The notes under the pieces are model-generated. The model saw only the letters and a program-made list of their open reading frames with translations, was not told where the DNA came from and made no database searches. From positions 33,532 to 97,531 of the forward strand of contig JAFLDS010000012.1 in NCBI GenBank assembly GCA_017302295.1: a DNA stretch of 64,000 bases, read 5' to 3'. Position numbers and translations under genes: made by a program. This DNA is from Thauera sp. (GTDB lineage Bacteria > Pseudomonadota > Gammaproteobacteria > Burkholderiales > Rhodocyclaceae). This document shows positions 9,030-18,658 of the stretch, piece by piece (positions within the stretch are counted from its first letter, which is position 1; each line of letters opens with the position of its first letter).

Positions 9030-12000
9030 TCAGATCAGCGCGCGCAGCTGTTGCAGGCTTACCGACACCATCGCGAGGTCCAGTGTCGGGTTGGGGCGCA
9101 ATTCGGCGAGCAGCTGGCGGCAGCGCGCCAACGGCACCTCGCGTTGCGCTTCCCACGCCTCAATCAGCGCGGCGGTGTCCGCCTCGGCGGGACTGAGCGC
9201 CAGCACCGACTGCGCAAGGCCCCGCGCGACGCGGCTCAGGGCGTCTCGCTGTGCGACACGGGCCAGCGCAGCCCAGCGGCTGTCCGCGGGCAGCGTGGCG
9301 ATCTGCTGCGACAGCCAGCCCAGCTCCAGCCGGCCGCCGAGGCCGAAATACACCCCGGCTACGGTGTCGACGGTTCGTCCGGTCTCGGCGCCGATCTCCA
9401 CGATGTCGAGCGCGGAGAACAGCTCGCCGAGCTGGGCGATGCGCTGGGCGAGCGATTTCGGCACGCCCTGAGCGGACAGCTGCGCGGCCTGTGCGTCGAG
9501 CGGAGCGTGTTCGTGCGCGGCGAGCCAGCGGCCGAGGCCGTTGCCGACTTCGGCGACGCCGGGGGCGAAGTGGCTGATCGTCGCCGCGAGGTCGCCCAGT
9601 CCAGCATGCCGCTGCAGCAGCCACACGGTGCCGCGTACCGCCAGGCGCGCCGTTGCCTGCAGCAGGCCCTGCTGCACCTCGACCGTCACCGCATGGTCGA
9701 GCGCTTCGATTGCGCTCCACAGTGACACCAGGCCGAAGATCTCGCGCGTGCCCAGGTAGGCACGCACGATGTCGGGCTGCGTCGCACCGGTCTCCTCCTG
9801 CAGACGGAAGCAGAAGGTGGGGCCGACGCGGTTCACCATGCTGTTGACGACGTGGGTGGCGATGATCTCGCGACGCAGCGGGTGGCGCAGGATCTGCGCC
9901 GCGAAGCGTTCGCGCAGCGGCTGCGGAAAATAGCGCTCCAGCGTGGTGGCGATGTAGGGGTCTTCCGGGATGTCGGAGGCGAGCACCGCGTCGTACAGCT
10001 CCATCTTGCCGTAGGCCAGCAGCACCGCGAGTTCGGGCGTGGTGAGCCCGATGTGTGCCTGGCTGCGCTCGGCGATCGCCTCGTCGCTGGGCAGGAACTC
10101 GATGCGCCGGTTGAGCCGCCCCTCATTCACCAGATGCCGCATGTAGCGCGCCTGCTCGTCGAGCAGGGCCGCGCCGCGGCTGCGCTCGAGGGCGAGGATC
10201 TGGTTCTGCGCGCGGTTGTCGCGCAGCACGAGCTGGGCCACCTCGTCGGTCATGTCGGCGAGCAGACGGTCGCGCTGCTTGCCGGTGAGCTCGCCTTCAG
10301 CGACCACCTGGTTGAGCAGGATCTTGATGTTCACCTCGTGGTCTGAGCAGTCCACGCCGCCGGAGTTGTCGATCGCGTCGGTGTTGATGAGTCCGCCGGC
10401 GAGCGCGTACTCGATGCGGCCGCGCTGGGTCACGCCGAGGTTGCCGCCTTCGACCACCACCTTGCAGCGCAGCTGGGCGCCGTCCACCCGGATCGCGTCA
10501 TTGGCGCGGTCGCCCACCTCGGCATGGCTCTCGGTGCTCGCCTTGATGTAGGTGCCGATGCCGCCGTTGTAGAGCAGATCGACCGGCGCCTGCAGCAGGG
10601 CGTGGATCAGTTCGGCAGGCGACAGTTGCTCGGCGGAGATGCCGAGCGCCGCGCGCGCCTGCGCTGACAGCGTCACCGACTTCGCGCTGCGCGGAAACAC
10701 GCCGCCGCCCGCCGAGATCAGCGCCGGGTCGTAGTCCGCCCAGGACGAGCGCGGCAGCTTGAACAGGCGCTCGCGCTCGGCGAAGCTGCTCTCGACGTCC
10801 GGGTTGGGGTCGATGAACACATGGCGGTGATCGAACGCGGCCAGCAGCCGGATGTGGCGCGACAGCTGCATGCCGTTGCCGAACACGTCGCCCGACATGT
10901 CGCCGATGCCCACCACGGTAAAGTCCTGCATCTGGCTGTCGCGGCCCAGACTGCGCAGGTGGCGCTTGGTGGATTCCCACGCCCCGCGCGCGGTGATCGC
11001 CATCCCCTTGTGGTCGTAGCCGGCCGAGCCGCCGGAGGCGAAGGCGTCGCCGAGCCAGAAGCCGTATTCGGCCGCGGTGCGGTTGGCGATGTCGGAGAAG
11101 CTCGCCGTGCCCTTGTCGGCCGCCACCACCAGGTAGGGGTCGTCTGCGTCGTGGCGCACCACCTCGGGCGGCGGCACGAGATGGCCGGCGACGAGGTTGT
11201 CGGTGAGATCGAGCAGCCCGCGCAGATAGGTCTGGTAGCAGGCGATGCCTTCCTTCATCAGCGCATCGCGATCGCCCGCCGGCGGCGGGCGCTTGAGCAC
11301 GAAGCCACCTTTGGAACCGACCGGCACGATCACCGCGTTCTTCACCTGTTGCGCCTTCACCAGGCCGAGCACTTCGGTGCGGAAGTCCTCCAGGCGGTCG
11401 GACCAGCGCAGGCCGCCGCGGGCGACCTTGCCGCCGCGCAGGTGCACGCCCTCCACCCGCGGCGAGTGGACGAAGATCTCGAACATCGGCCGCGGCTCGG
11501 GCAGTTGCGGCACCCTGGCCGGGTCGAGCTTGAACGACAGCCAGGCCTTGGGCTGGCCGTCGGCGCCGCGCTGGTAGAAATTGGTGCGCAGCGTCGCCTG
11601 GATCAGCGCCAGGTAGTGACGCAGGATGCGGTCCTCGTCGAGGTTGGCGACGTCGTCGAGCGCGGCGGTGATGCGGGCAAGGATTGCGCCCTCGCGGGCA
11701 TCACGGGTTTCGCCGCGTGCCGGGTCGAAGCGGGCGTGAAACAGCGCGATCAGGTCGGTGGCGATCGCCGGGTGGCCGGCCAGGGCCTGCTCGATGTAGT
11801 GCTGGCTGAACGGAAACGCCGCCTGCTTCATGTAGCGCGCGTAGGCCCGCAGCACGCCGACGCTGCGCCAGTCGAGGCCGGCGAGCAGCACCAGCCGGTT
11901 GAAGTTGTCGTCGTCGTTGTCGCCGCGCCAGGTGCGCAGGAAGGTCTCCTGGAAGGGGCCGCGCAGGCGCTCGATGTCGATCTCGGCGCCATCCGCCGCC

Positions 12001-13874
12001 GCGAGGCCGAAGTCGTCGATCCACATCTCTTCGCCATCGGCGCGCCGCACCTCGAAGGGGCGCTCTTCCAGCACGCGCACGCCCATGTGCTCTAGCATCG
12101 GCAGGCTCTGCGACAGCGGCGCCAGCTCGCCGGCGCGGATCAGCTTGAAGCGCAGCCGCCCCGGCGGGGCCTCGAGCGGCACATAGAGGTTCATCGCGAT
12201 CGCGTCGGGCGCATCGAGCGCGGCGAGCTGCTCGATGTCATGCACGGCCATGCGCGGCGCGTGCTCCTCGCGATAGCCGGCGGCGAAGCCGCTCGCGTAT
12301 TGGGCGAACAGGCTGTTGCCACGCTCTTCGCCGGCCGCTTCGACCAGCGCCTGCAGCAGATCGTCGTCCCAGCGTCGCGCCAGCCGCACCAGGCGCTGCT
12401 CGAGCTCGTGCGCGTCGAAGGCGGGGGCCGCGCCCGGCGGCGTGCGGATCACGATCAGGATGCGCGCCAGCGGCGACTCCGACAGATGCACGGTGAACTC
12501 CGACGACTCGCCGTGCAGGGCCTCGGACAGCGCGGCTTGCATGCGCATGCGGACATCGGTGTTGTAATTCTCGCGCGGCACGAACAGCAGGCAGGCATAA
12601 AAGCGGCCGAAGGCGTCGCGGCGCACGAACAGGCGGGTGCGCTGGCGCTCGCCCAGGCGCAGGATGCCCATCGCCGTCGCGTACAGGGCGTCGCTCGAGG
12701 TCTGTATCAGCTCGTCGCGTGGATACTGCTCGAGGATGGTGGTCAGCGCCTTGGCCGCGTGGCTGCGCGGCAGGAAGCCGGCGCGCCGGGTGACGTCCTC
12801 GACCTTGGTGCGCAGGACCGGGATCTGCGTCGGGCTGGTGCTGTAGGCGGCGGAGGTGTAGAGGCCGAGCAGGCGCCGTTCGCCGATGACTTCGCCATCG
12901 GCGCCGAAGCGTTTCACGCCGATGTAGTCGAGATAGACGGCGCGGTGCACCGTGGCGCGCGCGTTGGCCTTGGTCAGCGTCAGCAGGTTCTTGTGCCGCG
13001 CATAGCTGCGCAGCTCGGGCGACATCTGCGAGAAGGCGAGCGAGGGCGCCGCCTGGCCGTGCTCGCGCATGACGCCGAGGCCGCTGCCGGGCACGACGCG
13101 CAGCTCATCGCCGCTGCCGTCGCTGGCCTGGCCACGCACCAGGTCGTAGTCGCGACAGCCGAGCAGGGTGAAGTTGTCGTCGGCGATCCACTGCAGGAAG
13201 GCGCGCCCCTCGGCGATCTCATCGGTCGGCAGGGGCGGCGGGGAGGTTTCGACGTCGTCGATGATGTCGACGATGCGCTGCTGCATGTTGCGCCAGTCCT
13301 CGACGGCGGCGCGCACGTCCGCCAGCACGCGCAGCAGCCCTTCGTGCAGGGCGTCGAGCTGCGCGCGTTCGGTGCGGCGGTCGATCTCGATGTGGATGAG
13401 CGACTCGAAGCGGCCTTCGGCTTCGTCGCGCGAGCGGGCGATGCCGGTGAGGCGGTGCTCGGCGTCGCGGCGGATCTTCATGACCGGGTGCACGACGAGG
13501 TGCACCATCAGCCCGCGCCGGTTGACCTCGTTGGTGATCGAGTCGACGAGGAAGGGCATGTCGTCATTGACGATCTCGATCACGGTGTGGGCGGACTGCC
13601 AGCCGTGCTCCTCGAGCCGAGGGTTGAACACGCGCAGCTTGGGGGCGCCGCCGGCAAAGCTGCGCGCGAAGTGCCAGTGCGAAAGGACCGCGCCGTAGAG
13701 GTCGTCGAGCGGGCGCTCGGCCAGGTCTTCGGTTGCGGTCAGTGCGTAGTACTGGTGCGCGAACTCGGCCGCTTCGACGGCCTCGTCGGCGGGCAGGCGG
13801 GTGCGTATGGTATCGAGCAGCTGCGCGATGGGGTCGAAGGTGTCGCCTTGATGGGCGGTTTCCGCTGTATTCAT
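9030..13874 (-). CDS. gdhB: NAD-specific glutamate dehydrogenase, large (about 1,600-residue) type
   Basis: Catabolic enzyme converting glutamate and NAD to 2-oxoglutarate, ammonia and NADH. The 1,614-residue length fits the large bacterial class (Pseudomonas GdhB-like). The N-terminal third is the regulatory, ACT-like region. The catalytic core shows GGLRWSDRLEDFRTEVLGL, the lysine-containing VPVGSKGGFVLK, ADKGTASFSDIAN, and the nucleotide-binding VVGIGDMSGDVFGNGM. A start at MNTAETAHQG (13874) is preferred over one 40 codons upstream because GGGAGGCAGGG sits directly before it and the extension is Arg/His/Pro-rich. A 592-residue open frame on the opposite strand over the 5' third of the gene is a codon-bias shadow. 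The gene converges on the EF-hand-like gene. Confidence 0.96.
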   Translation of the reverse strand: MNTAETAHQGDTFDPIAQLLDTIRTRLPADEAVEAAEFAHQYYALTATEDLAERPLDDLYGAVLSHWHFARSFAGGAPKLRVFNPRLEEHGWQSAHTVIEIVNDDMPFLVDSITNEVNRRGLMVHLVVHPVMKIRRDAEHRLTGIARSRDEAEGRFESLIHIEIDRRTERAQLDALHEGLLRVLADVRAAVEDWRNMQQRIVDIIDDVETSPPPLPTDEIAEGRAFLQWIADDNFTLLGCRDYDLVRGQASDGSGDELRVVPGSGLGVMREHGQAAPSLAFSQMSPELRSYARHKNLLTLTKANARATVHRAVYLDYIGVKRFGADGEVIGERRLLGLYTSAAYSTSPTQIPVLRTKVEDVTRRAGFLPRSHAAKALTTILEQYPRDELIQTSSDALYATAMGILRLGERQRTRLFVRRDAFGRFYACLLFVPRENYNTDVRMRMQAALSEALHGESSEFTVHLSESPLARILIVIRTPPGAAPAFDAHELEQRLVRLARRWDDDLLQALVEAAGEERGNSLFAQYASGFAAGYREEHAPRMAVHDIEQLAALDAPDAIAMNLYVPLEAPPGRLRFKLIRAGELAPLSQSLPMLEHMGVRVLEERPFEVRRADGEEMWIDDFGLAAADGAEIDIERLRGPFQETFLRTWRGDNDDDNFNRLVLLAGLDWRSVGVLRAYARYMKQAAFPFSQHYIEQALAGHPAIATDLIALFHARFDPARGETRDAREGAILARITAALDDVANLDEDRILRHYLALIQATLRTNFYQRGADGQPKAWLSFKLDPARVPQLPEPRPMFEIFVHSPRVEGVHLRGGKVARGGLRWSDRLEDFRTEVLGLVKAQQVKNAVIVPVGSKGGFVLKRPPPAGDRDALMKEGIACYQTYLRGLLDLTDNLVAGHLVPPPEVVRHDADDPYLVVAADKGTASFSDIANRTAAEYGFWLGDAFASGGSAGYDHKGMAITARGAWESTKRHLRSLGRDSQMQDFTVVGIGDMSGDVFGNGMQLSRHIRLLAAFDHRHVFIDPNPDVESSFAERERLFKLPRSSWADYDPALISAGGGVFPRSAKSVTLSAQARAALGISAEQLSPAELIHALLQAPVDLLYNGGIGTYIKASTESHAEVGDRANDAIRVDGAQLRCKVVVEGGNLGVTQRGRIEYALAGGLINTDAIDNSGGVDCSDHEVNIKILLNQVVAEGELTGKQRDRLLADMTDEVAQLVLRDNRAQNQILALERSRGAALLDEQARYMRHLVNEGRLNRRIEFLPSDEAIAERSQAHIGLTTPELAVLLAYGKMELYDAVLASDIPEDPYIATTLERYFPQPLRERFAAQILRHPLRREIIATHVVNSMVNRVGPTFCFRLQEETGATQPDIVRAYLGTREIFGLVSLWSAIEALDHAVTVEVQQGLLQATARLAVRGTVWLLQRHAGLGDLAATISHFAPGVAEVGNGLGRWLAAHEHAPLDAQAAQLSAQGVPKSLAQRIAQLGELFSALDIVEIGAETGRTVDTVAGVYFGLGGRLELGWLSQQIATLPADSRWAALARVAQRDALSRVARGLAQSVLALSPAEADTAALIEAWEAQREVPLARCRQLLAELRPNPTLDLAMVSVSLQQLRALI

Positions 13875-13929
13875 CCCTGCCTCCCTTGCTGGCGCCGGGT
13901 GAGGGCGTCGTCGGTGGTGTGCCTTCAGC

Positions 13930-15630
13930 TTAGCCCGCTTTGCCGCCTCTGCCAGACCAGGGGGCTGGGTCGGATGGCTGCAGCGCAGCGGCACTGCGCG
14001 TCGACGCGACCAGGATGAGCATCATCGTCGCCCGCGTCGCGCCGACGAAGAGCTTGCGCACGGTCGCTTCGTCCAGCGTGTCGAAGTCGATCTCGGTGAA
14101 GATCACGCAGGGTGCGGACTGGCCCTTGAAACGATACACCGAGTCGATCAGCAGGTCGCCGTCGCTGTGTTCAGGCTCCCCGAACAGGTCGTAGCGGCCG
14201 GAGAAGGCGCGCAGCCGGTGCGGCCCGAGGTGGGTGATGGGCGTGAAGCGGGAATGCTCGCGGCCGCGGAAAGTCACCAGCGCGATCATGTCGCGGCGAA
14301 AGCCCAGCCCGATCGCGCGCGTGATCGCGCGCCGGGTGGCGTCCATCAGGCTCTCGCCGCCCTTGCCGTCCGCGCTGTCCCACGTCAGCCACTCCGGGCT
14401 GCTGCCGGCGACCGGACTGCCGGCACGGATCGGCACCGGCAGTGGCAGGCTGCGGTTGAGCAGCTCGAGGATGTCTGCCGGGGTGCGATAGTTGGTGTCG
14501 GCGGTGAGCCTCACCCAGCCCGGCAGCGCCACCTGGGCGCGGCCGTACAGATTCTGCATCGGGTCTTCCAGCCACCAGGCGCGGCCGTCGCGGGCGAGCA
14601 ACGCGAGCAGCGCGTCGCGCCAGGCTTCGGTGAAGTCCTGGCCTTCATCGACGATCAGCTCGTCGAACTGCCACGCCGGGTCGCGCGTGCTTGCGACCAG
14701 CGCGGCGAAGTCCGCCTCCATGCGGCGGAAGGCGCCGGGCGCGGCGAAGTTGGGCGCCTGGCCGGCGGCGCGCAGACGGCGGTCGCACAGCTGGTGGAAG
14801 GTGGCGATCTCGCCACCGGGCGGGGCGATGCGGGCGAAGTGGTCGGCCAGCGGACGGTTGTAGCAGACGTAGAGCGGCCGCCGGCCGGCGCGCAGGGCAT
14901 CGCCGTAGGCCGCGAGCGCAAGCTGGGTCTTGCCGCTGCCGGCGGTGGCGGTGACGTGCAGGCGAAAGGGCGTGAAGCTGAGGCGCCGGGCCCATTCCGC
15001 CAATCCGCCCGACAGGCGGGTGGTGAGCGCCTCGGCGCGCCCGGCCAGCGCCTGTACATCGGGCACCAGCTCGAGCAGATCGGCAAGGAAGCGGTGCAGT
15101 GCGGCGCGTCGTGCGGCGGGGGCGGTGGAGCCGTCGCCCCCGGCCAGGGCCTGCACGATAGCCACGAGTTCGCCGCGGCGGCGGGCGTCGACGATGCGCG
15201 TCGGGTCAAGCCCCGCGGTGCCGGGCTGGCGCACGGTGTAGTCAGGGCAGTAGAAGAGGGTTTCAAGGCGCGGCTCCTCGCCTTCGAGCAAGGGGCGCAG
15301 GCGGGCGCGCAGCGCGTCGGCATTGCGCGCCAGCTCGACGCTGACATTGCGCGCGCGGCGCGAGGGCGGACGCAGCAGACCGTCGGCGGTCTCGTCGAGA
15401 AAGCCGGATTGCTGTTCGATCAGCAGGATCTCTCCGCCCGGGCCCAGGACGACGAAGCTGACCTCGCCGAACACGGTGTGCTCGCCTTCGGCGCGCGTCC
15501 AGTGCAGTCCGTGGTAGACGGCGAACTCGGCGGGCAGGCCGGCGGCAAGCAAGGCGAGGGTCGCGAGCTCGCGCCGGCGGGCGCCGCTGGCGGGAAGCTG
15601 GCGCCAGCCTTCGGGGTGGATACGGGCCAT
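13930..15630 (-). CDS. NERD-like/UvrD-like superfamily I ATPase, possible DNA repair or defence enzyme
   Basis: A 566-residue protein with two parts. Residues about 45-80 resemble the core of a NERD nuclease fold (VFGEVSFVVLGPGGEILLIEQQSG), but the usual ExK catalytic pair reads EQQ, so nuclease activity is doubtful. The rest is a superfamily I helicase-type ATPase: Walker A ATAGSGKTQ near 228-236, Walker B VDEGQDF, LEDPMQNLYGR (motif III-like), and the C-terminal GATRATMMLIL (motif VI-like). Such NERD-ATPase fusions are scattered in bacteria and little studied. The neighbours, glutamate dehydrogenase and a divergent MarC gene, do not suggest a pathway. Confidence 0.78.
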   Translation of the reverse strand: MARIHPEGWRQLPASGARRRELATLALLAAGLPAEFAVYHGLHWTRAEGEHTVFGEVSFVVLGPGGEILLIEQQSGFLDETADGLLRPPSRRARNVSVELARNADALRARLRPLLEGEEPRLETLFYCPDYTVRQPGTAGLDPTRIVDARRRGELVAIVQALAGGDGSTAPAARRAALHRFLADLLELVPDVQALAGRAEALTTRLSGGLAEWARRLSFTPFRLHVTATAGSGKTQLALAAYGDALRAGRRPLYVCYNRPLADHFARIAPPGGEIATFHQLCDRRLRAAGQAPNFAAPGAFRRMEADFAALVASTRDPAWQFDELIVDEGQDFTEAWRDALLALLARDGRAWWLEDPMQNLYGRAQVALPGWVRLTADTNYRTPADILELLNRSLPLPVPIRAGSPVAGSSPEWLTWDSADGKGGESLMDATRRAITRAIGLGFRRDMIALVTFRGREHSRFTPITHLGPHRLRAFSGRYDLFGEPEHSDGDLLIDSVYRFKGQSAPCVIFTEIDFDTLDEATVRKLFVGATRATMMLILVASTRSAAALQPSDPAPWSGRGGKAG

Positions 15631-15772
15631 GGTTCAAGGGCGGGCAATCGGCAAGCGTGGATGAGGGGGAGAAGCGCTGCAGAATAGTTTAACGGCCGAT
15701 GCGCTATGCTCGAACCTCGCTCCCCGCCGGCGCACAGCCGTCGCGGCGCGCGCCGCAACGGAGCCCGAGTCC

Positions 15773-16387
15773 ATGGACACGCTGAAAGCCTTCATCACCC
15801 TGCTGGCGCTGATCAACCCCTTCGGCGCCATTCCGATCTTCCTCAGTCTCACCGCGCACCAGACGCGGCTGCAGGTGGGACGCACGATCAACACCGCGGC
15901 GATCGCCACCGCGATCGTCATCGCCGTATCGGCGCTGTTCGGCCAGGCCCTGCTCGGCGTCTTCGGCATCTCGATCGCCTCCCTCCAGGTGGGCGGCGGC
16001 GTGCTGCTGTTCCTGATCGCGCTCAACATGTTCAACGCCGAGCCTGGCCGTGCGCGCTCCACCCCGGAAGAAGAGCACGAGGCGGCCGAGCGTTCCAGCA
16101 TCGCGGTCGTGCCGCTCACGATCCCGCTCCTTGCCGGACCGGGCACGATGAGTTCGGTGATCATCCTGTCCGAGAACGCCCGCCACTGGTGGCAACTCGC
16201 GCTGCTGGTGCTGATCGGCGCAGCGATCGGCGGCGTGGTGTGGGCGACCCTGCGCATGGCCGGGCCGATCAGCCGGCTGGCGGGGCAGACCGGCCTCAAC
16301 ATCATGACCCGCGTGATGGGGCTGGTGCTGGCCGCGCTCGCCGTCGAGTTCATCGCCAATGGCGTGCGCACGCTTGTTCGGAGCTGA
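15773..16387 (+). CDS. MarC family integral membrane protein
   Basis: A 204-residue membrane protein of the MarC/UPF0056 family, with about six hydrophobic helices and the conserved N-terminal ALINPFGAIPIFLSLT. A second conserved stretch, VPLTIPLLAGPGTMSSVI, is the internal repeat of the first. The name comes from the mar locus, but MarC proteins have no demonstrated role in antibiotic resistance and their substrate is unknown. The gene is divergent from the NERD-like ATPase across a 142-base gap, and is followed by the TonB-dependent receptor operon. Confidence 0.93.
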   Translation: MDTLKAFITLLALINPFGAIPIFLSLTAHQTRLQVGRTINTAAIATAIVIAVSALFGQALLGVFGISIASLQVGGGVLLFLIALNMFNAEPGRARSTPEEEHEAAERSSIAVVPLTIPLLAGPGTMSSVIILSENARHWWQLALLVLIGAAIGGVVWATLRMAGPISRLAGQTGLNIMTRVMGLVLAALAVEFIANGVRTLVRS

Positions 16388-16493
16388 ACGGCGGTCCGCA
16401 GCACGCCGAGCGTGTCCGGCTTCGCGGCTGCCGCCCGTTCCGGCTGGACCGTCGCGCGTGTGCTGTGAGAACCTTGCGCAAAATCGAAATGTG

Positions 16494-18653
16494 ATGGGCT
16501 CCAGCATGTGTGTTTCCGATAGCGCCGCGCGGTTGCGGCGTTCCGTCCTGGGTTTATTTGCGGTCGGTGCGACTTCTCTGCCCTCGCTCGCGGCCGCGGC
16601 GGACGCGCTGTTCTTCGGCGATGTCCCGATCGTGCTCACCGCGTCGCGCATGGAGCAGTCGCCGCTCGATGCGCCGGCGGCGGTGACCGTCATCGATCGC
16701 GAGATGATCGCCGCATCGGGCTTCACCGAGCTGCACGACCTGCTGCGGCTCGTGCCCGGTTTCCTGGTTGCCGACTGGGCGGATGGTTCGCCCACGATCG
16801 CGAACCACGGCCTGGGCGATGCGTACAACGGGCGCGTGAAGGTGATGATCGACGGGCGCACGATGACGAGTCCGATGTGGGGCAACACCCTTTGGCGTGA
16901 CCTGCCGATCCGCGTCGATGACGTCGAGCGCATTGAAGTCGTGCGCGGGCCGAATGGCGCGGCATACGGGGCGAATGCCTTCCAGGGCGTGGTCAACATC
17001 ATCACGCGCGAGCCGGCGACCGAGGATGGGGTCACACTGATTTCGCGCCTGGGCGGCAATGGTTTCTACGACCAGGGCGTGCGGGTGAACGGACGCAGTG
17101 ACGGGGCGGTGGACTGGCGACTTTCGGCCTCGCGCCGGGGGGCGAACACGTTCCGCGCGTACCATGAGGATGACGGCACGGTGAACCCGCGCGAGCGCTT
17201 TGGCCGCACCGCGGTCAACTTCAGTGCCTCGGCACAGGTTTCGCCGCGAGACGAGCTTCGCCTGCACGTCGGCGGCAGTGACGGCACCTACGATCGGGGC
17301 ACGCCGGGCTCGGTGACCGATCCGCTGGCCGAAGAGGTGTCGCGGGCGAGTTATCTGCATCTGGCATGGACGCACAACGCCAGCGCCGAGTCCGAACTCA
17401 CCGTGCAGTACTTCCACCAGGGCGAGGCGATCCGACCGAATGGCGTGAGCGGCGTCGAACTGCGCAGCACCCGCCTCAGCAGTCTGATCGACGGTGTGAC
17501 GGTGATCCGGCCGAATGGGAGATTCATTGCCATTGCGAATCAGGATATCGATGTCGATACCTCTCGCGACGATCTCGAGCTGCAGTATTCCACGCGGCTG
17601 TCGCCCCAGTGGCAGATGTTGTTCGGGGCCGGTGTGCGGCGCGAATCGGTGCGATCGCGCGATTATTTCAACACCGGCCGCACGCTGCATGCCATGCATG
17701 CGCAAGCCTTTGGCAGCGTGACCTGGCAGCCGCTCGACTGGCTGAAGATCAACGCAGGCGGCACCTTGGAGCAGCACGACTACAGCGGCGAGCTGTTTTC
17801 GCCCAGGCTGGCGCTCAACCTGGCGCTCACGCCCGAGTCTTCGCTGCGGCTGGCTGGCGGCGTGGCCTACCGCGCGCCCAGCTTCGTCGAGTCGTATGCC
17901 GAGCAGGTGTATCGAGAGGATGGCCAGATCAGGGCGCTCGGCCTGCGCGCATCGCGCTCGCTTCAGCCCGAGCGCGTGCGCTATGTCGATCTCGGCTATG
18001 TGGCTGCGTTCCGGGAGATCGGCCTGCAAATCGATGCGCGCGTTTTCCGCGAGCGCTACGAGCGCTATCTCGACAACCAGCGTTGCTGGAATCCGGTGAT
18101 TGCGCCCGACGGCAGCGAGACCGTGCCGACCGGTCGCATCAGGACGCCGGCATGCCCGACGGCCCCGCCGCCGGGATACGTTCCCTTCGATCAGGCGCTG
18201 CAACAGGCGTCCTTCGAGTTCCTCAACTCGGGCGCTTTCGTCATGGATGGCGCCGAGTTCAGCATCGACTGGCGTCGCCCAGGCTGGGGCAGGGTGGTGC
18301 TGTCGCAGGCCTTCATCGAGATCGATGCGGGCAAGGGCGTGTCCGACCCCGATTTCGAGATGAGCGCACCGCAGGCGATGACTTCGCTCCTGCTGATCAA
18401 GGATCTGCCGGCGCGCTGGCGTGCGAGCCTGGGGTTCTACCACAACGAAGCGATGTACTGGCTCAATGGCGGAGACCGCGTGCCCGGGCGTGACCGGGTC
18501 GATCTCAAGCTCGCTCGCCGCTTTGGCCCTGAACGCTCGGACAACGAGTTCGCCATCACGGCGCAGAGCGTCGGCGGCCGCTACGCGGAGTTCCACGAGG
18601 GCAAGTTCCGCGCCGAGCCCCAGCTCTTTGCCAGCCTGAGGCTGTCCTGGTAG
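16494..18653 (+). CDS. TonB-dependent outer-membrane receptor
   Basis: A 719-residue outer-membrane transporter that would import a bound ligand using TonB energy. A twin-Arg-flanked hydrophobic signal ends near SLAAAADA. The plug domain follows: VPIVLTASRMEQSP, AVTVIDREMIAASGF, LLRLVPGF and IEVVRGPNGAAYGANAFQGVVNIITRE are diagnostic. The remaining 550 residues form the beta-barrel and end in RLSW with the expected terminal aromatic residue. Starts at 16494 and 16506 are both possible. It is the first gene of a tight operon: the next gene begins 6 bases after its stop. No iron-uptake gene or Fur-like site stands out, so the ligand is unknown. Confidence 0.93.
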   Translation: MGSSMCVSDSAARLRRSVLGLFAVGATSLPSLAAAADALFFGDVPIVLTASRMEQSPLDAPAAVTVIDREMIAASGFTELHDLLRLVPGFLVADWADGSPTIANHGLGDAYNGRVKVMIDGRTMTSPMWGNTLWRDLPIRVDDVERIEVVRGPNGAAYGANAFQGVVNIITREPATEDGVTLISRLGGNGFYDQGVRVNGRSDGAVDWRLSASRRGANTFRAYHEDDGTVNPRERFGRTAVNFSASAQVSPRDELRLHVGGSDGTYDRGTPGSVTDPLAEEVSRASYLHLAWTHNASAESELTVQYFHQGEAIRPNGVSGVELRSTRLSSLIDGVTVIRPNGRFIAIANQDIDVDTSRDDLELQYSTRLSPQWQMLFGAGVRRESVRSRDYFNTGRTLHAMHAQAFGSVTWQPLDWLKINAGGTLEQHDYSGELFSPRLALNLALTPESSLRLAGGVAYRAPSFVESYAEQVYREDGQIRALGLRASRSLQPERVRYVDLGYVAAFREIGLQIDARVFRERYERYLDNQRCWNPVIAPDGSETVPTGRIRTPACPTAPPPGYVPFDQALQQASFEFLNSGAFVMDGAEFSIDWRRPGWGRVVLSQAFIEIDAGKGVSDPDFEMSAPQAMTSLLLIKDLPARWRASLGFYHNEAMYWLNGGDRVPGRDRVDLKLARRFGPERSDNEFAITAQSVGGRYAEFHEGKFRAEPQLFASLRLSW

Positions 18654-18658
18654 AGCGG

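Noticed and set aside
12240-14018. A 592-codon plus-strand frame over the 5' part of the glutamate dehydrogenase gene.
   Set aside because: A shadow frame full of Arg, His and Val-Asp repeats typical of antisense reading of GC-rich genes.
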